DNA from: Syntrophomonas sp. UBA1368
GTDB taxonomy: Bacteria; Bacillota; Syntrophomonadia; Syntrophomonadales; Syntrophomonadaceae
Reading direction: 5' to 3'
Assembly (NCBI GenBank): GCA_002305965.1
Contig: DBRM01000082.1
Coordinates: forward strand, 1 to 26,969
Length of the DNA stretch: 26,969 nucleotides
The position numbers were made by a program, and so were the translations under genes. The notes under the pieces are model-generated. The model ran no database searches. It was not told the origin of the DNA and worked only from the letters and a program-made list of their open reading frames with translations. Positions 8,436 through 16,676 of the stretch are shown here, piece by piece; the stretch's first letter is position 1; each line of letters begins with the position of its first letter.

Positions 8436-8465
8436 CCGGTTACTTTTAGAGTAACCGGTTTTTTT
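8436..8465 (+). terminator. Rho-independent terminator of phoPR
   Basis: CCGGTTACT (8436-8444) pairs perfectly with AGTAACCGG (8450-8458) around a 5-base loop and is followed by seven T (8459-8465). It separates phoPR from the pst operon. Confidence 0.9.
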
Positions 8466-8548
8466 ACATATTTTTTACACAAGCATGCACATTTCTTAAC
8501 ATAACCTACGTTTAATTTTTACAATGCCATGTTAAATTAATACTAACA
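8463..8548 (+). promoter_or_regulatory. Candidate PhoP-box array and pst promoter region
   Basis: Hexamers matching the Bacillus PhoP half-site TT(A/T/C)A(C/T)A lie at 8463 (TTTACA), 8474 (TTTACA), 8496 (TTAACA) and 8518 (TTTACA). The start differences are 11, 22 and 22 bases, that is, all on an 11-bp phase. A looser match, CTAACA, is at 8543. The first hexamer lies inside the T tract of the terminator. A possible extended -10 is TGTTAAATT (8530-8538). PhoP of Bacillus binds such direct repeats spaced about 11 bp, so phosphate-starvation activation of pstS is inferred. Confidence 0.65.
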
Positions 8549-8565
8549 AACGAAGGAGGGATAAA

Positions 8566-9429
8566 ATGTTCAACCGTAAAAAATATTTTCATTATTTTAT
8601 ATTGGGTTCCTTGTTATTTATGAGTCTGGCTGTTATTGGCTGCGGAGGGTCAGAGAAGAAGGATACTGCGAATCAAGGTCAATCTGGTGAGCTGTCAGGC
8701 AGCATTACAATAGCTGGGTCTACTTCTGTTCAGCCGTTCAGCGAAGTATTGGCGGAAGAATTTATGACCAAATATCCTGGAACTGAGGTAAATGTCCAGG
8801 GAGGCGGTTCGTCCCAGGGAGTCACTGCAGTTGTATCAAAAACAGCTGATATCGGTTCTGTTTCAAGAGAATTAAAAGAGGAAGAAAAAGCTGAGAATTT
8901 AAAGGAATATACTCTGGCATTGGATGGTATAGCGATAGCTGTGAACCCTGCCAATAAGGTCGAGGGTCTCACCCTGGAGCAGTTAAAAAATATCTATCTG
9001 GGCAACATAACCAACTGGAGTGAAGTAGGCGGAAGTGATGCAGACATCACCTTGGTAAACCGGGAAGCGGGTTCCGGGACCAGAGGCGCCTTTGAAGAAT
9101 TAGTAATGGGTGAAGATACCATATCTGATAAAGCGATCGTACAAAATTCTACCGGAGCAGTGAAAACCATTATTGAAAGTGACAAGAATGCGATCGGGTA
9201 TATTTCGCTGGCAGTAACGGATGATAAAGTGAAAGCTGTTAAAATAGAAGGAATCGAAGCAACAGCAGATAATATCATATCCGGACAGTATAAGATCGCC
9301 AGGCCCTTTATTTATATTACAGCTGAAGAACCCCGGGGTTTAGCCAAAGCCTTTATAGATTATGCATTAAGTGACGAAGGCCAGGCGATCGTGGTTGAAG
9401 AAGGGGCCATCAGTAAAACACTAAAATAA
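8566..9429 (+). CDS. pstS: Phosphate ABC transporter substrate-binding lipoprotein PstS
   Basis: This 287-residue lipoprotein captures inorganic phosphate outside the membrane and delivers it to PstCA. A lipoprotein signal peptide ends at the lipobox VIGC with lipidated C26, followed by a Ser/Gln/Gly-rich linker. The phosphate-binding fold begins with ITIAGSTSVQPF and includes QGGGSSQGV and NREAGSGTRGAFEEL, the segments that hydrogen-bond phosphate in PstS proteins. The ribosome binding site AAGGAGGG (8553-8560) and ATG at 8566 are unambiguous. It is the first gene of pstSCAB-phoU, downstream of the PhoP-box array. A 44-base AT-rich gap separates it from pstC, with no clear terminator. Confidence 0.96.
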   Translation: MFNRKKYFHYFILGSLLFMSLAVIGCGGSEKKDTANQGQSGELSGSITIAGSTSVQPFSEVLAEEFMTKYPGTEVNVQGGGSSQGVTAVVSKTADIGSVSRELKEEEKAENLKEYTLALDGIAIAVNPANKVEGLTLEQLKNIYLGNITNWSEVGGSDADITLVNREAGSGTRGAFEELVMGEDTISDKAIVQNSTGAVKTIIESDKNAIGYISLAVTDDKVKAVKIEGIEATADNIISGQYKIARPFIYITAEEPRGLAKAFIDYALSDEGQAIVVEEGAISKTLK

Positions 9430-9473
9430 GTAGAATTGATTCAGATAATATTATTAAAAAGTCGGTGGTCTGC

Positions 9474-10340
9474 ATGAAAAAAAACAAACTAAGTGAAGGA
9501 CTGGTGGAAATACTGCTGCGTATTTCCGCCGGTGCATCTGTCCTGGCGATCATAATCATCACCGTTTTCATTTTTTATAAAGGGATCCCCCTTATCGCCA
9601 AAGTAGGCATCATTGATTTCCTGTTTAATCTGAAATGGGTACCGACCAATGGTTCATTCGGTATCGGAGCAATGGTGATCGGGTCTCTGGCAGTTACTTT
9701 TTGTTCGCTGGTTTGGTCCGTCCCTTTAGGGATCATGACTGCTATTTTGATGGCTGAGATCGCTCCGCCTAAATTAGCCGATGTACTGGCCCGCTTTGTT
9801 GAATTACTGGCCGGGATTCCTTCGGTCGTTTACGGCTTTTTTGGCTTGATCGTGATCGTACCTTTTATCCGCAATCACCTGGGAGGTGTTGGCTTAAGCG
9901 TGCTGGCCGGAGCAATTGTATTAGGGATCATGATCTTACCTACCATCATAAACATTTCCCGGGATGCGATCTTAGCAATACCGAAAGAATATAAAGAAAA
10001 TTCCCTGGCTTTGGGTGCGACTCATTATCAAAGCATCTTTAGAGTCATACTGCCGGCTGCCAGCTCCGGGATCATCACTGCCATCGTTTTGGGTTTGGGA
10101 AGAGCCATTGGCGAAACCATGGCAGTTCTCATGGTAACTGGCAATGCAGCCGTGCTTCCTGACAGTTTGCTGGCGCCCGTACGTACCATGACCAGCAATA
10201 TTGTACTGGAAATGGGCTATGCCGCCGGAGATCATCAGGCAGCTTTATTTGCCACAGGGACGGTTTTATTCATCTTTATCGTTATTTTAAATTTGGCGGT
10301 TAGCATTTCCATGAAAGCAGGTACAGAAAATGGCAACTAG
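9474..10340 (+). CDS. pstC: Phosphate ABC transporter permease PstC
   Basis: This 288-residue inner-membrane permease pairs with PstA to form the phosphate channel. About six hydrophobic segments are visible. The ABC-permease EAA-type loop follows the fourth, with PKEYKENSLALGATHYQSIF. The segment FVELLAGIPSVVYGFFGLIV is the PstC/PstA signature. I chose the ATG at 9474, preceded by GGTGG (9464-9468) at 5 bases; a GTG three codons earlier is also in frame. Its last 11 bases overlap pstA. Confidence 0.93.
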   Translation: MKKNKLSEGLVEILLRISAGASVLAIIIITVFIFYKGIPLIAKVGIIDFLFNLKWVPTNGSFGIGAMVIGSLAVTFCSLVWSVPLGIMTAILMAEIAPPKLADVLARFVELLAGIPSVVYGFFGLIVIVPFIRNHLGGVGLSVLAGAIVLGIMILPTIINISRDAILAIPKEYKENSLALGATHYQSIFRVILPAASSGIITAIVLGLGRAIGETMAVLMVTGNAAVLPDSLLAPVRTMTSNIVLEMGYAAGDHQAALFATGTVLFIFIVILNLAVSISMKAGTENGN

Positions 10341-11157
10341 AGGCAAAGAAAAGATCATAACCGTTTTATTTTGGCTGTCAGCACTGGTTATTACTGCTAT
10401 ACTGGCTGGTATTATCGGCTATATAGTTGTTAAGGGAATATCTGCGATCAACTGGGAATTTATTAGCCAGCCTCCGTCCCGGGCAGGGAAAGAAGGGGGT
10501 ATATCGACCACCATCATCGGTACCATTTATCTGACTTTGGTGGCCTTGCTGATAGCAGTACCTTTGGGGGTCGGCGCAGCTTTATATCTGGAAGAATACG
10601 GACGCAAGAATACCATGTTTGGTTATGTACTGAAATTGACTGCGGAAACTTTAGCCGGCATACCTTCCATCGTTTATGGATTGTTTGGGTTTGTTTTTTT
10701 CGTAATTTTTTTGAATATGGGCTGGTCCATATTATCCGGCGGACTTACTCTGGCGATTATGATATTGCCTACCATAACCAGAACTTCACAGGAGGCTGTG
10801 ATTGCTGTTCCTCAGGAATATCGTTCCAATAGTTTCGCCCTTGGTGCAACCAAATGGTATACGATCAAAAGGTTGATCCTGCCGGCTGCAGCACCGGGCA
10901 TCATAACTGGTATTATCCTGTCTGCCGGAAGAGCAGTAGGCGAATCTGCAGCCGTTTTGTTAACAGCCGGAAGCTCCTTGGGAATGCCTTTAAATATTAC
11001 TGATCCGGCAAGAACGATGGCGGTACATCTTTATATATTGGCTATAGAAGGTATTTCCATGGAAAGAGCTTTTGGGACGGCGCTACTTATCATCGTTTTG
11101 ATCTTGATCATTAATTACCTGGCCAATTGGAGTGTTAGAAAAGTAGTGCGGCAATAA
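10330..11157 (+). CDS. pstA: Phosphate ABC transporter permease PstA
   Basis: This 275-residue permease is the partner of PstC. It has about six membrane segments, the signature LAGIPSIVYGLFGFVFFVIF, and the EAA-type loop VPQEYRSNSFALGATKWYTI that docks the ATPase. The start ATG lies inside the end of pstC (11-base overlap) with only a weak AGCAGG ahead of it, so translation is probably coupled to pstC. A short gap leads to pstB. Confidence 0.93.
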   Translation: MATRGKEKIITVLFWLSALVITAILAGIIGYIVVKGISAINWEFISQPPSRAGKEGGISTTIIGTIYLTLVALLIAVPLGVGAALYLEEYGRKNTMFGYVLKLTAETLAGIPSIVYGLFGFVFFVIFLNMGWSILSGGLTLAIMILPTITRTSQEAVIAVPQEYRSNSFALGATKWYTIKRLILPAAAPGIITGIILSAGRAVGESAAVLLTAGSSLGMPLNITDPARTMAVHLYILAIEGISMERAFGTALLIIVLILIINYLANWSVRKVVRQ

Positions 11158-11179
11158 CAGCTGATTTGAGGTGTTTATA

Positions 11180-11935
11180 TTGAAGACAAAGTTAGAATGC
11201 AAAGAAGTAAAAGTATTTTACAAAGATTTTCAAGCCCTGCACGGCATTGATATGGATATATTCGAAAACAGGGTCACTGCACTGATAGGCCCTTCCGGAT
11301 GCGGTAAATCAACTTTTTTAAGAACCATCAATCGCCTCAATGAGCTGATCGAAGGCACCCGGACGGAAGGGGAGATCTATCTGGATGAAAAAAATATTTA
11401 CAGTAATGAGATCGACGTAGTGGCCTTAAGGAAAAAGGTGGGGATGGTTTTTCAAAAACCCTCAGTTTTTCCCATGTCGATTTACGAGAATATCGCTTAT
11501 GGACCTAAAATACATGGAATCAAGAACAAAGGCAAGCTGGACAGTATTGTTGAAAAAAGCCTGGTGGCTGCTAATCTCTGGCAGGAAGTGAAAGACCGCA
11601 TCCATAAACCGGCTGCAGGGCTTTCCGGCGGGCAGCAGCAGCGTCTGGTGATTGCCCGGGTCCTGGCAGTAGAACCCGAGGTAATATTAATGGATGAGCC
11701 GGCATCTGCGTTAGATCCTATTTCTACCTCCAAGCTGGAAGAATTGATCGGTGAACTGAAGAAGCAGTATACCATTGTGATCGTAACGCATAATATGCAG
11801 CAGGCAGCCCGGGTTTCTGATTTTACTGGATTTTTCCTGAACGGATTTCTGATAGAATATAGTAAGACCAATGATTTGTTTGTAAATCCCCATGATAAGA
11901 AGACCGAAGATTATATAACAGGACGATTCGGGTAA
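11180..11935 (+). CDS. pstB: Phosphate ABC transporter ATP-binding protein PstB
   Basis: This 251-residue ATPase (the usual PstB size) energises phosphate import by PstCA. Walker A is GPSGCGKSTFLRTINRLNE, the Q loop is MVFQKPSVFPMSIYENIAYG, the ABC signature is LSGGQQQRLVIARVLAVEPE, Walker B is VILMDEPASALDP, and the H loop is IVIVTHNM. The best start is the TTG at 11180, 6 bases after GAGGTG (11168-11173); a GTG at 11171 lies inside that ribosome binding site and would add three residues. Confidence 0.94.
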   Translation: MKTKLECKEVKVFYKDFQALHGIDMDIFENRVTALIGPSGCGKSTFLRTINRLNELIEGTRTEGEIYLDEKNIYSNEIDVVALRKKVGMVFQKPSVFPMSIYENIAYGPKIHGIKNKGKLDSIVEKSLVAANLWQEVKDRIHKPAAGLSGGQQQRLVIARVLAVEPEVILMDEPASALDPISTSKLEELIGELKKQYTIVIVTHNMQQAARVSDFTGFFLNGFLIEYSKTNDLFVNPHDKKTEDYITGRFG

Positions 11936-11950
11936 AAGGAGGATGATAAA

Positions 11951-12646
11951 ATGTTGAATGAATCACTGGATAAGGAATTAGCAAAATTAAAGGAAGAAGT
12001 CACCATTATGGGGCGGCTTCTGGCAGACCAGGTATTTAAATCAGTCAAAGCCCTGGTTGATAAAGATATTGAATTGGCCAAAGAAGTAATTGCCAAAGAT
12101 GATATGGTGGATAAGATGGAAATGGATCTGGAAAGAAAAGCTTTGGGCTTGATTGCATTAAAACAGCCAATGGCCTCCGATTTGCGTTTAATTGGGACGG
12201 TTCTGCGCATGATCGTCGATATCGAAAGAATGGCTGATCACGCTGAGGACATAGCGACCATTGCGATTGAACTTTACGAGGATAAGTATATAAAACCGCT
12301 TATTGACATCCCCCGCATGTCCAAGCTGGCCCAGGATATGATAGAAAAGGCGCTGCTGGCTTTTATAGAAGAAGATGTTGACAGGGTGAACGAGCTTATA
12401 CCGCTGGAAATTGAAATGGACAATTTGTATGATCAAACTTTCAGGGAATTACTCTCCTACATGCTGCAGGATCAGAAGAACATTCCCCAGGCGACACAGT
12501 TGCTTTTAGTGGCAGGCCATCTGGAGAGACTGGGAGATCATGCCACAAATCTAGGAGAATGTGTGATCTATACAGTCAAAGGGGAGAGGCTCGACTTAAA
12601 CGCCATTGCCCGCGAACAGAAGCAAAGCTCCAACAATATTTTGTAA
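11951..12646 (+). CDS. phoU: Phosphate-signalling accessory protein PhoU
   Basis: This 231-residue all-helical protein has two PhoU repeats. Metal-binding acidic clusters are visible: MVDKMEMDLERKAL and VDIERMADHAEDIA in repeat one, and LERLGDHATNLGE in repeat two. PhoU proteins sit at the membrane between PstSCAB and the PhoR-type kinase, and damp Pho signalling and phosphate uptake when phosphate is plentiful. AAAGGAGG (11936-11943) precedes the ATG at 11951. The gene closes the pst operon; no hairpin terminator is evident in the 88 bases before zapA. Confidence 0.94.
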   Translation: MLNESLDKELAKLKEEVTIMGRLLADQVFKSVKALVDKDIELAKEVIAKDDMVDKMEMDLERKALGLIALKQPMASDLRLIGTVLRMIVDIERMADHAEDIATIAIELYEDKYIKPLIDIPRMSKLAQDMIEKALLAFIEEDVDRVNELIPLEIEMDNLYDQTFRELLSYMLQDQKNIPQATQLLLVAGHLERLGDHATNLGECVIYTVKGERLDLNAIAREQKQSSNNIL

Positions 12647-12734
12647 TGTAACGCCTAAATTATTTAAAGGGAATATCGTCAAAATATAGAATAATATTAG
12701 TGATGTTTATAAGGGGGCGATTGACCTGAATAGC

Positions 12735-13004
12735 ATGAAGAATAATATTAATAAGGTTACAGTTGAAATTTTTAATGAAGAATATACAGTGAAAGGTACA
12801 GAAAACCCGGAGTATATTCAAATGCTGGCTGCATATGTCGACAGGCGCATGAAAATGATCCAGCAGCGTAACCCGAATCTTTCCAATACGAAACTGGCTG
12901 TTTTGACAGCCCTCAATCTTGCTGATGAACTAAATAAACTGCAAGAGGATTATGATGAATTGGTGAAAGCTTTGGAAGAGGAAAAGAAAAACAGGATGGG
13001 ATAA
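12735..13004 (+). CDS. zapA: Cell division protein ZapA
   Basis: This 89-residue protein bundles FtsZ filaments at the division site. The N-terminal globular part (NKVTVEIFNEEYTVKG) and the C-terminal coiled coil (LADELNKLQEDYDELVKALE) match the ZapA family in size and order. Neighbourhood agrees: zapA, polX and mutS2 lie together in Bacillus as well. The start is slightly odd. The ATG at 12735 is 18 bases from the end of AAGGGGG (12711-12717), whereas an in-frame CTG at 12726 has better spacing. Only four bases separate its stop from polX. Confidence 0.85.
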   Translation: MKNNINKVTVEIFNEEYTVKGTENPEYIQMLAAYVDRRMKMIQQRNPNLSNTKLAVLTALNLADELNKLQEDYDELVKALEEEKKNRMG

Positions 13005-13008
13005 CTGC

Positions 13009-14685
13009 ATGACGAATCGCGAGGTTGCACAAATTTTAGTCAAGATCGCTGACATATTGGAAATAAAGGATGACAATCCTTTTAAAATCAAAGCTTATCG
13101 CAATGCAGCCAATGCTGTTTTCAAGCTGGAAGAAAATATAAATGATTTGCACCGGCTTGACCGGATCGGTGATATACCGGGCGTAGGCAAAGCTGTCAAA
13201 GCGAAAATTGAAGAGATGCTGGAAAAGGGCAATTGCGAATATTATGACCGGCTTTTGGATGAAGTACCCGAAGGGGTACTTCAAATGCTTTCTATTCCCG
13301 GTTTAGGGCATAAGACTGTACGGACGATTTTTAACCATTCAGGGATAAGCAATCTGGAAGAACTGCTGAAAGCAGCCCAGGATCATAAAATTCGCCAATT
13401 ACCGGGGATGGGAAGCAAGACAGAATATAATATTATTAAAGGAATGGAGATCCTGGCGCAAAATGCCGGCAAAGCTACGCTGGGTATGGCGAATCCGGTT
13501 GCGGAGGAATTCAAAAAATACCTGTTGGGCTGTGAAGCGGTATCAGCAGCGTGCATTGTCGGCAGTTTAAGAAGAGGGAAACCGCTGGTCAGCGATATAG
13601 ATATTTTGGCCGCGTCCGAGGACTTCTCAACGGTTTATGATCATGTCAGCAAGTATCCGGGGGCAATTGCAGTTGACCGGGCTCAACCTGACCTGATATC
13701 AGGGAAATTGACCTACAATATCGATTTTGAAGTAATCGTGACCGAACCGGCAGATTTCTTCCCCTATTTGGTATGGACTACCGGAGGAAAAGCCCATCGC
13801 AGCATTATTTTTGATAATATTGATATCAGAAGCCTGCGGGGCCTCGAAAGCGAAGCCGAGGTCTACAAAAAGCTGGGCTATCATTTTATTCCCCCGGAGC
13901 TGCGTGAGAATACAGGTGAAATAGAAGCAGGCAAGTCAGGTAAATTACCGCTCTTAATTGAACGCCAGGACATAAAAGGGGATCTGCATGTGCATTCTTC
14001 CTGGAGCGATGGAGGCACCAAAATAGAAGAATTGCGGGAAGCTGCCCGGGAAATGAATTATGATTACATTGCCGTTACTGATCATTCCAAATCACTTCCC
14101 ATCAGCGGAGGTTTAAATGAAGATCGTTTGGCTGCCCAGGCCAAAGTAATCGAGGCTTTGAATTCCCAGACCCGGGACTTTTCCATTTTAAAAGGCATAG
14201 AAGTCGATATACTTAAAGAAGGTCAACTGGATTTCGATGATCAGATATTATCAGCGCTGGATGTGGTAATTGCTTCGATCCACAGTAATTTTAAACTGGA
14301 TAAGGATAAACAGACGGAACGCATTATTAATGCTATGCAAAATGAAAATGTTAACATCATTGGACATTTGACCGGCAGATTATTAAATCGGCGCAAAGGA
14401 TATGAAATCGATCTGGAGCCGGTTTTGAAAGCAGCACAAAAAAATCAGGTAGCCTTGGAGATCAATTCCCATCCTGACCGGCTGGACATAGATGCTGAAA
14501 TTGCCAAACAAGCAAAAGAATACGGGGTAAAAATAGCGATCAACAGCGATGCCCACCACAAGGAAGACCTTAAACTGATCCAGTATGGGATCACAAACGC
14601 CAGACGGGGCTGGCTGGAGCCGGATGATGTCATCAATAGCTGGGAAAAAGACCGCCTGCTTGATTTTTTGCATAAAAAACCGTGA
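13009..14685 (+). CDS. polX: DNA polymerase/3'-5' exonuclease PolX
   Basis: This 558-residue family X DNA polymerase (Bacillus PolX has about 570) acts in gap filling during DNA repair. The N-terminal 8-kDa and fingers regions contain helix-hairpin-helix motifs (IGDIPGVGKAVKAKIEEML and IRQLPGMGSKTEYNI). The palm has GSLRRGKPLVSDIDIL with its two catalytic aspartates and a third in YNIDFEV. From about residue 326 a PHP exonuclease domain follows, with metal ligands in GDLHVHSSWSDG, VTDHSKS, GIEVDIL, IASIHSNF, IIGHLTGRLLNRR, INSHPDRLD and INSDAHHKED; all expected blocks are present. The ATG lies 4 bases after the zapA stop, with AGGATGGG (12993-13000) as its ribosome binding site inside zapA, so the genes are coupled. 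Confidence 0.95.
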   Translation: MTNREVAQILVKIADILEIKDDNPFKIKAYRNAANAVFKLEENINDLHRLDRIGDIPGVGKAVKAKIEEMLEKGNCEYYDRLLDEVPEGVLQMLSIPGLGHKTVRTIFNHSGISNLEELLKAAQDHKIRQLPGMGSKTEYNIIKGMEILAQNAGKATLGMANPVAEEFKKYLLGCEAVSAACIVGSLRRGKPLVSDIDILAASEDFSTVYDHVSKYPGAIAVDRAQPDLISGKLTYNIDFEVIVTEPADFFPYLVWTTGGKAHRSIIFDNIDIRSLRGLESEAEVYKKLGYHFIPPELRENTGEIEAGKSGKLPLLIERQDIKGDLHVHSSWSDGGTKIEELREAAREMNYDYIAVTDHSKSLPISGGLNEDRLAAQAKVIEALNSQTRDFSILKGIEVDILKEGQLDFDDQILSALDVVIASIHSNFKLDKDKQTERIINAMQNENVNIIGHLTGRLLNRRKGYEIDLEPVLKAAQKNQVALEINSHPDRLDIDAEIAKQAKEYGVKIAINSDAHHKEDLKLIQYGITNARRGWLEPDDVINSWEKDRLLDFLHKKP

Positions 14686-14753
14686 TCCATGCTTGGGTCG
14701 AAGTATCAGATCAGCCTGATTATGGATGGAATGCTTGGTGAAGGATTATTTAC

Positions 14754-15683
14754 ATGAAAGTTCTTATGATATTTATTGATGGATTTGGTTTAGGCAGCAA
14801 AACGGAAAACAACCCTTATTTTTTTGCCAATACTCCCAATCTGGATAGATTGATCGGCGGGCATTGCCTGTATAAAGAAACCGGCAAGCTGGTACTGCAT
14901 AATGCAGCCGTGATTCCTACGGATAGTCTTTTGAATGTTGAAGGGATCCCACAAAGTGCCACGGGACAGACGACTTTATGGACAGGATTGAATGCTGCGC
15001 AGATAGCCGGCCAGCATATTAATGCGTATCCTACCCCGGAACTACAGGGAATCATTTCTACAAACAGCATTATGAAAGTTCTGAAGGATAATGGGAAAAA
15101 GGTTACCTTTGCCAATGCTTACCGCAAAGAATACTTGAACATAGCCAAAGAACAAGGCTTGCATTTATCCACTTCCACCCTGGTGGCATTAAGTGCAAAG
15201 CAGGCACTGCGGACCCTTGATGATCTGGAGGCAGGTAATGCAGTGTACCAGGATTTCACTCACAGACTCCTGGTCAAATGGGGGTATGATATAAGCATTA
15301 TCACACCAGAAAAAGCGGGCCATAATTTAGCCGGGATAGTAAAGGAACATGATTTTACCTTATATGAATATTTCATCAGTGACCGGATCGGGCATAAACA
15401 GGATATGGCGGCAGCGGTACAGATTTATGAAGAAATAGATGCTTTTCTGGGTACCTGTGTTAAACTTCTGGATCTGGATGAGACGCTGGTGTTGATTGTC
15501 AGCGATCATGGCAATATTGAAGACCTTTCGCTGAAAACCCATACTTATAACCCGGTACCGACTATCATTATTCATGATCATATCGCGGTCACCAACCACG
15601 AAATGATCTCGTCTCTTACTGATATTACTCCCTTTGTTCTGCAGATATTCGGATTGGAGGATGAAAAACATGAAATTACGTAA
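14754..15683 (+). CDS. Alkaline-phosphatase-superfamily metalloenzyme (phosphomutase-like)
   Basis: This 309-residue protein belongs to the superfamily of cofactor-independent phosphoglycerate mutase, phosphopentomutase and alkaline phosphatase. Visible metal and nucleophile elements are D9 in FIDGFGLG, T70 in SATGQTTLWTG (the position of the phosphorylated residue in this superfamily), SDRIGHKQD, and VSDHGNIED near the C-terminus. At 309 residues it lacks the large inserted domain of true phosphoglycerate mutase (about 510 residues), so I do not assign that activity; the substrate is unknown. GTGAAGGA precedes the ATG. Its 3' end overlaps the NIF3-like gene by 14 bases, so both are translated together, inserted between polX and mutS2. 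Confidence 0.8.
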   Translation: MKVLMIFIDGFGLGSKTENNPYFFANTPNLDRLIGGHCLYKETGKLVLHNAAVIPTDSLLNVEGIPQSATGQTTLWTGLNAAQIAGQHINAYPTPELQGIISTNSIMKVLKDNGKKVTFANAYRKEYLNIAKEQGLHLSTSTLVALSAKQALRTLDDLEAGNAVYQDFTHRLLVKWGYDISIITPEKAGHNLAGIVKEHDFTLYEYFISDRIGHKQDMAAAVQIYEEIDAFLGTCVKLLDLDETLVLIVSDHGNIEDLSLKTHTYNPVPTIIIHDHIAVTNHEMISSLTDITPFVLQIFGLEDEKHEIT

Positions 15684-16638
15684 GGTATATGAATTAGCCG
15701 TTGAACTTGGCAAGCGCAATGATATGCGCGGAGAATATGTTTATAAATTACTGGAAGAAAAACAAAAGGAATATGAAAAATTACCAGCTGATGAAAAAAA
15801 CATTTTTGACCAGGAGACCCTCCATAATCCCTATAGCGATACAAGAATACTGGTGGGTTCGGGGGAAGAAGAAATAAAAACCATTATGTGCGGTATTGAT
15901 ATTGAAACCCCGGAAATTCTTTTGGCAGACCGGTTAAATCAGAAGGGGCAGAAGATCGATATGGTTCTGGCACATCATCCGGAAGGCATTGCGTATGCAT
16001 CATTATATGATGTTATGCACATACAGGCAGATATGCTGGAGGAAGCCGGTGTGCCGATCAATATTGGGGAAGCGCTCATGACTGAGCGGATCTCTGAAGT
16101 CAGGCGAACCATTATGCCGATGAATCATCAAAGAGCAGTTGATGCAGCACGATTACTTGATATTCCATTTATGTGTGTACATTCACCTGCAGATAATCTG
16201 GTTGATCATTTCCTGCGCCAGCAGTTTAAGGATGAGGAATACTTGACCTTGGGCGATGTTCTGGAGATACTAAATAATATTCCTGAATATAAAAAAGCTG
16301 GCGAACTGAAAGCCGGTCCTCGGATCATCCTGGGTGACAAGAAGAAACGTGCAGGCAAAATCTTCATAAAAATGACCGGAGGTACGTCCGGTTCAGAAAA
16401 GGCCTATGAAAAAATGGCTGCTGCCGGGGTAGGAACGATCATCGGCATGCATATGCAGGAAAAACATCGCGAAGCAGCCAAAGCCCATCATATAAATGTG
16501 ATCATTGCCGGTCATATGGCCAGCGATTCCCTGGGTATGAATCTGTTTCTGGATGAACTGGAAAAAGAAAAGGTCACGATCATTCCTTGTGCGGGATTAT
16601 TGCGGGTAGCAAGAGGCAAGGAACATGAACTGCATTAA
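15670..16638 (+). CDS. NIF3/DUF34-family metal-binding protein
   Basis: This 322-residue protein is of the NIF3-like family, proteins with a dinuclear metal site and no agreed biochemical role. An N-terminal helical extension (about 1-60) precedes the NIF3 core. Likely metal-site segments are LAHHPEGIA, CVHSPADNLVD and, near the C-terminus, AGHMASDSLGMN, where many family members have GHxxSE. GGAGG (15656-15660) supports the ATG at 15670, placed inside the end of the preceding metalloenzyme gene. The pair sits between polX and mutS2, but gene order alone does not prove a role in DNA metabolism. Family assignment is fairly sure; function is open. Confidence 0.82.
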   Translation: MKLRKVYELAVELGKRNDMRGEYVYKLLEEKQKEYEKLPADEKNIFDQETLHNPYSDTRILVGSGEEEIKTIMCGIDIETPEILLADRLNQKGQKIDMVLAHHPEGIAYASLYDVMHIQADMLEEAGVPINIGEALMTERISEVRRTIMPMNHQRAVDAARLLDIPFMCVHSPADNLVDHFLRQQFKDEEYLTLGDVLEILNNIPEYKKAGELKAGPRIILGDKKKRAGKIFIKMTGGTSGSEKAYEKMAAAGVGTIIGMHMQEKHREAAKAHHINVIIAGHMASDSLGMNLFLDELEKEKVTIIPCAGLLRVARGKEHELH

Positions 16639-16676
16639 TCGATAGCAATATTCTTAAAAAAAACCTGGAGTCGTTT

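Noticed and set aside
8258..8449. Alternative frame within the end of phoR
   Set aside because: It overlaps the conserved ATPase G2 box and runs into the terminator; a shadow of phoR.
12664..12692. Possible sigma-H-like promoter before zapA (GGGAAT, then ATAGAATAA)
   Set aside because: The -10 fits but the -35 has a mismatch and the spacing is uncertain in AT-rich DNA; too weak to list.
12726..12734. CTG at 12726 as the zapA start
   Set aside because: Spacing to AAGGGGG is better than for the ATG, but CTG starts are very rare and the ATG gives the expected ZapA N-terminus.
14754..15683. Calling this gene phosphoglycerate mutase gpmI
   Set aside because: It is about 200 residues too short and lacks the inserted transferase domain of true GpmI.
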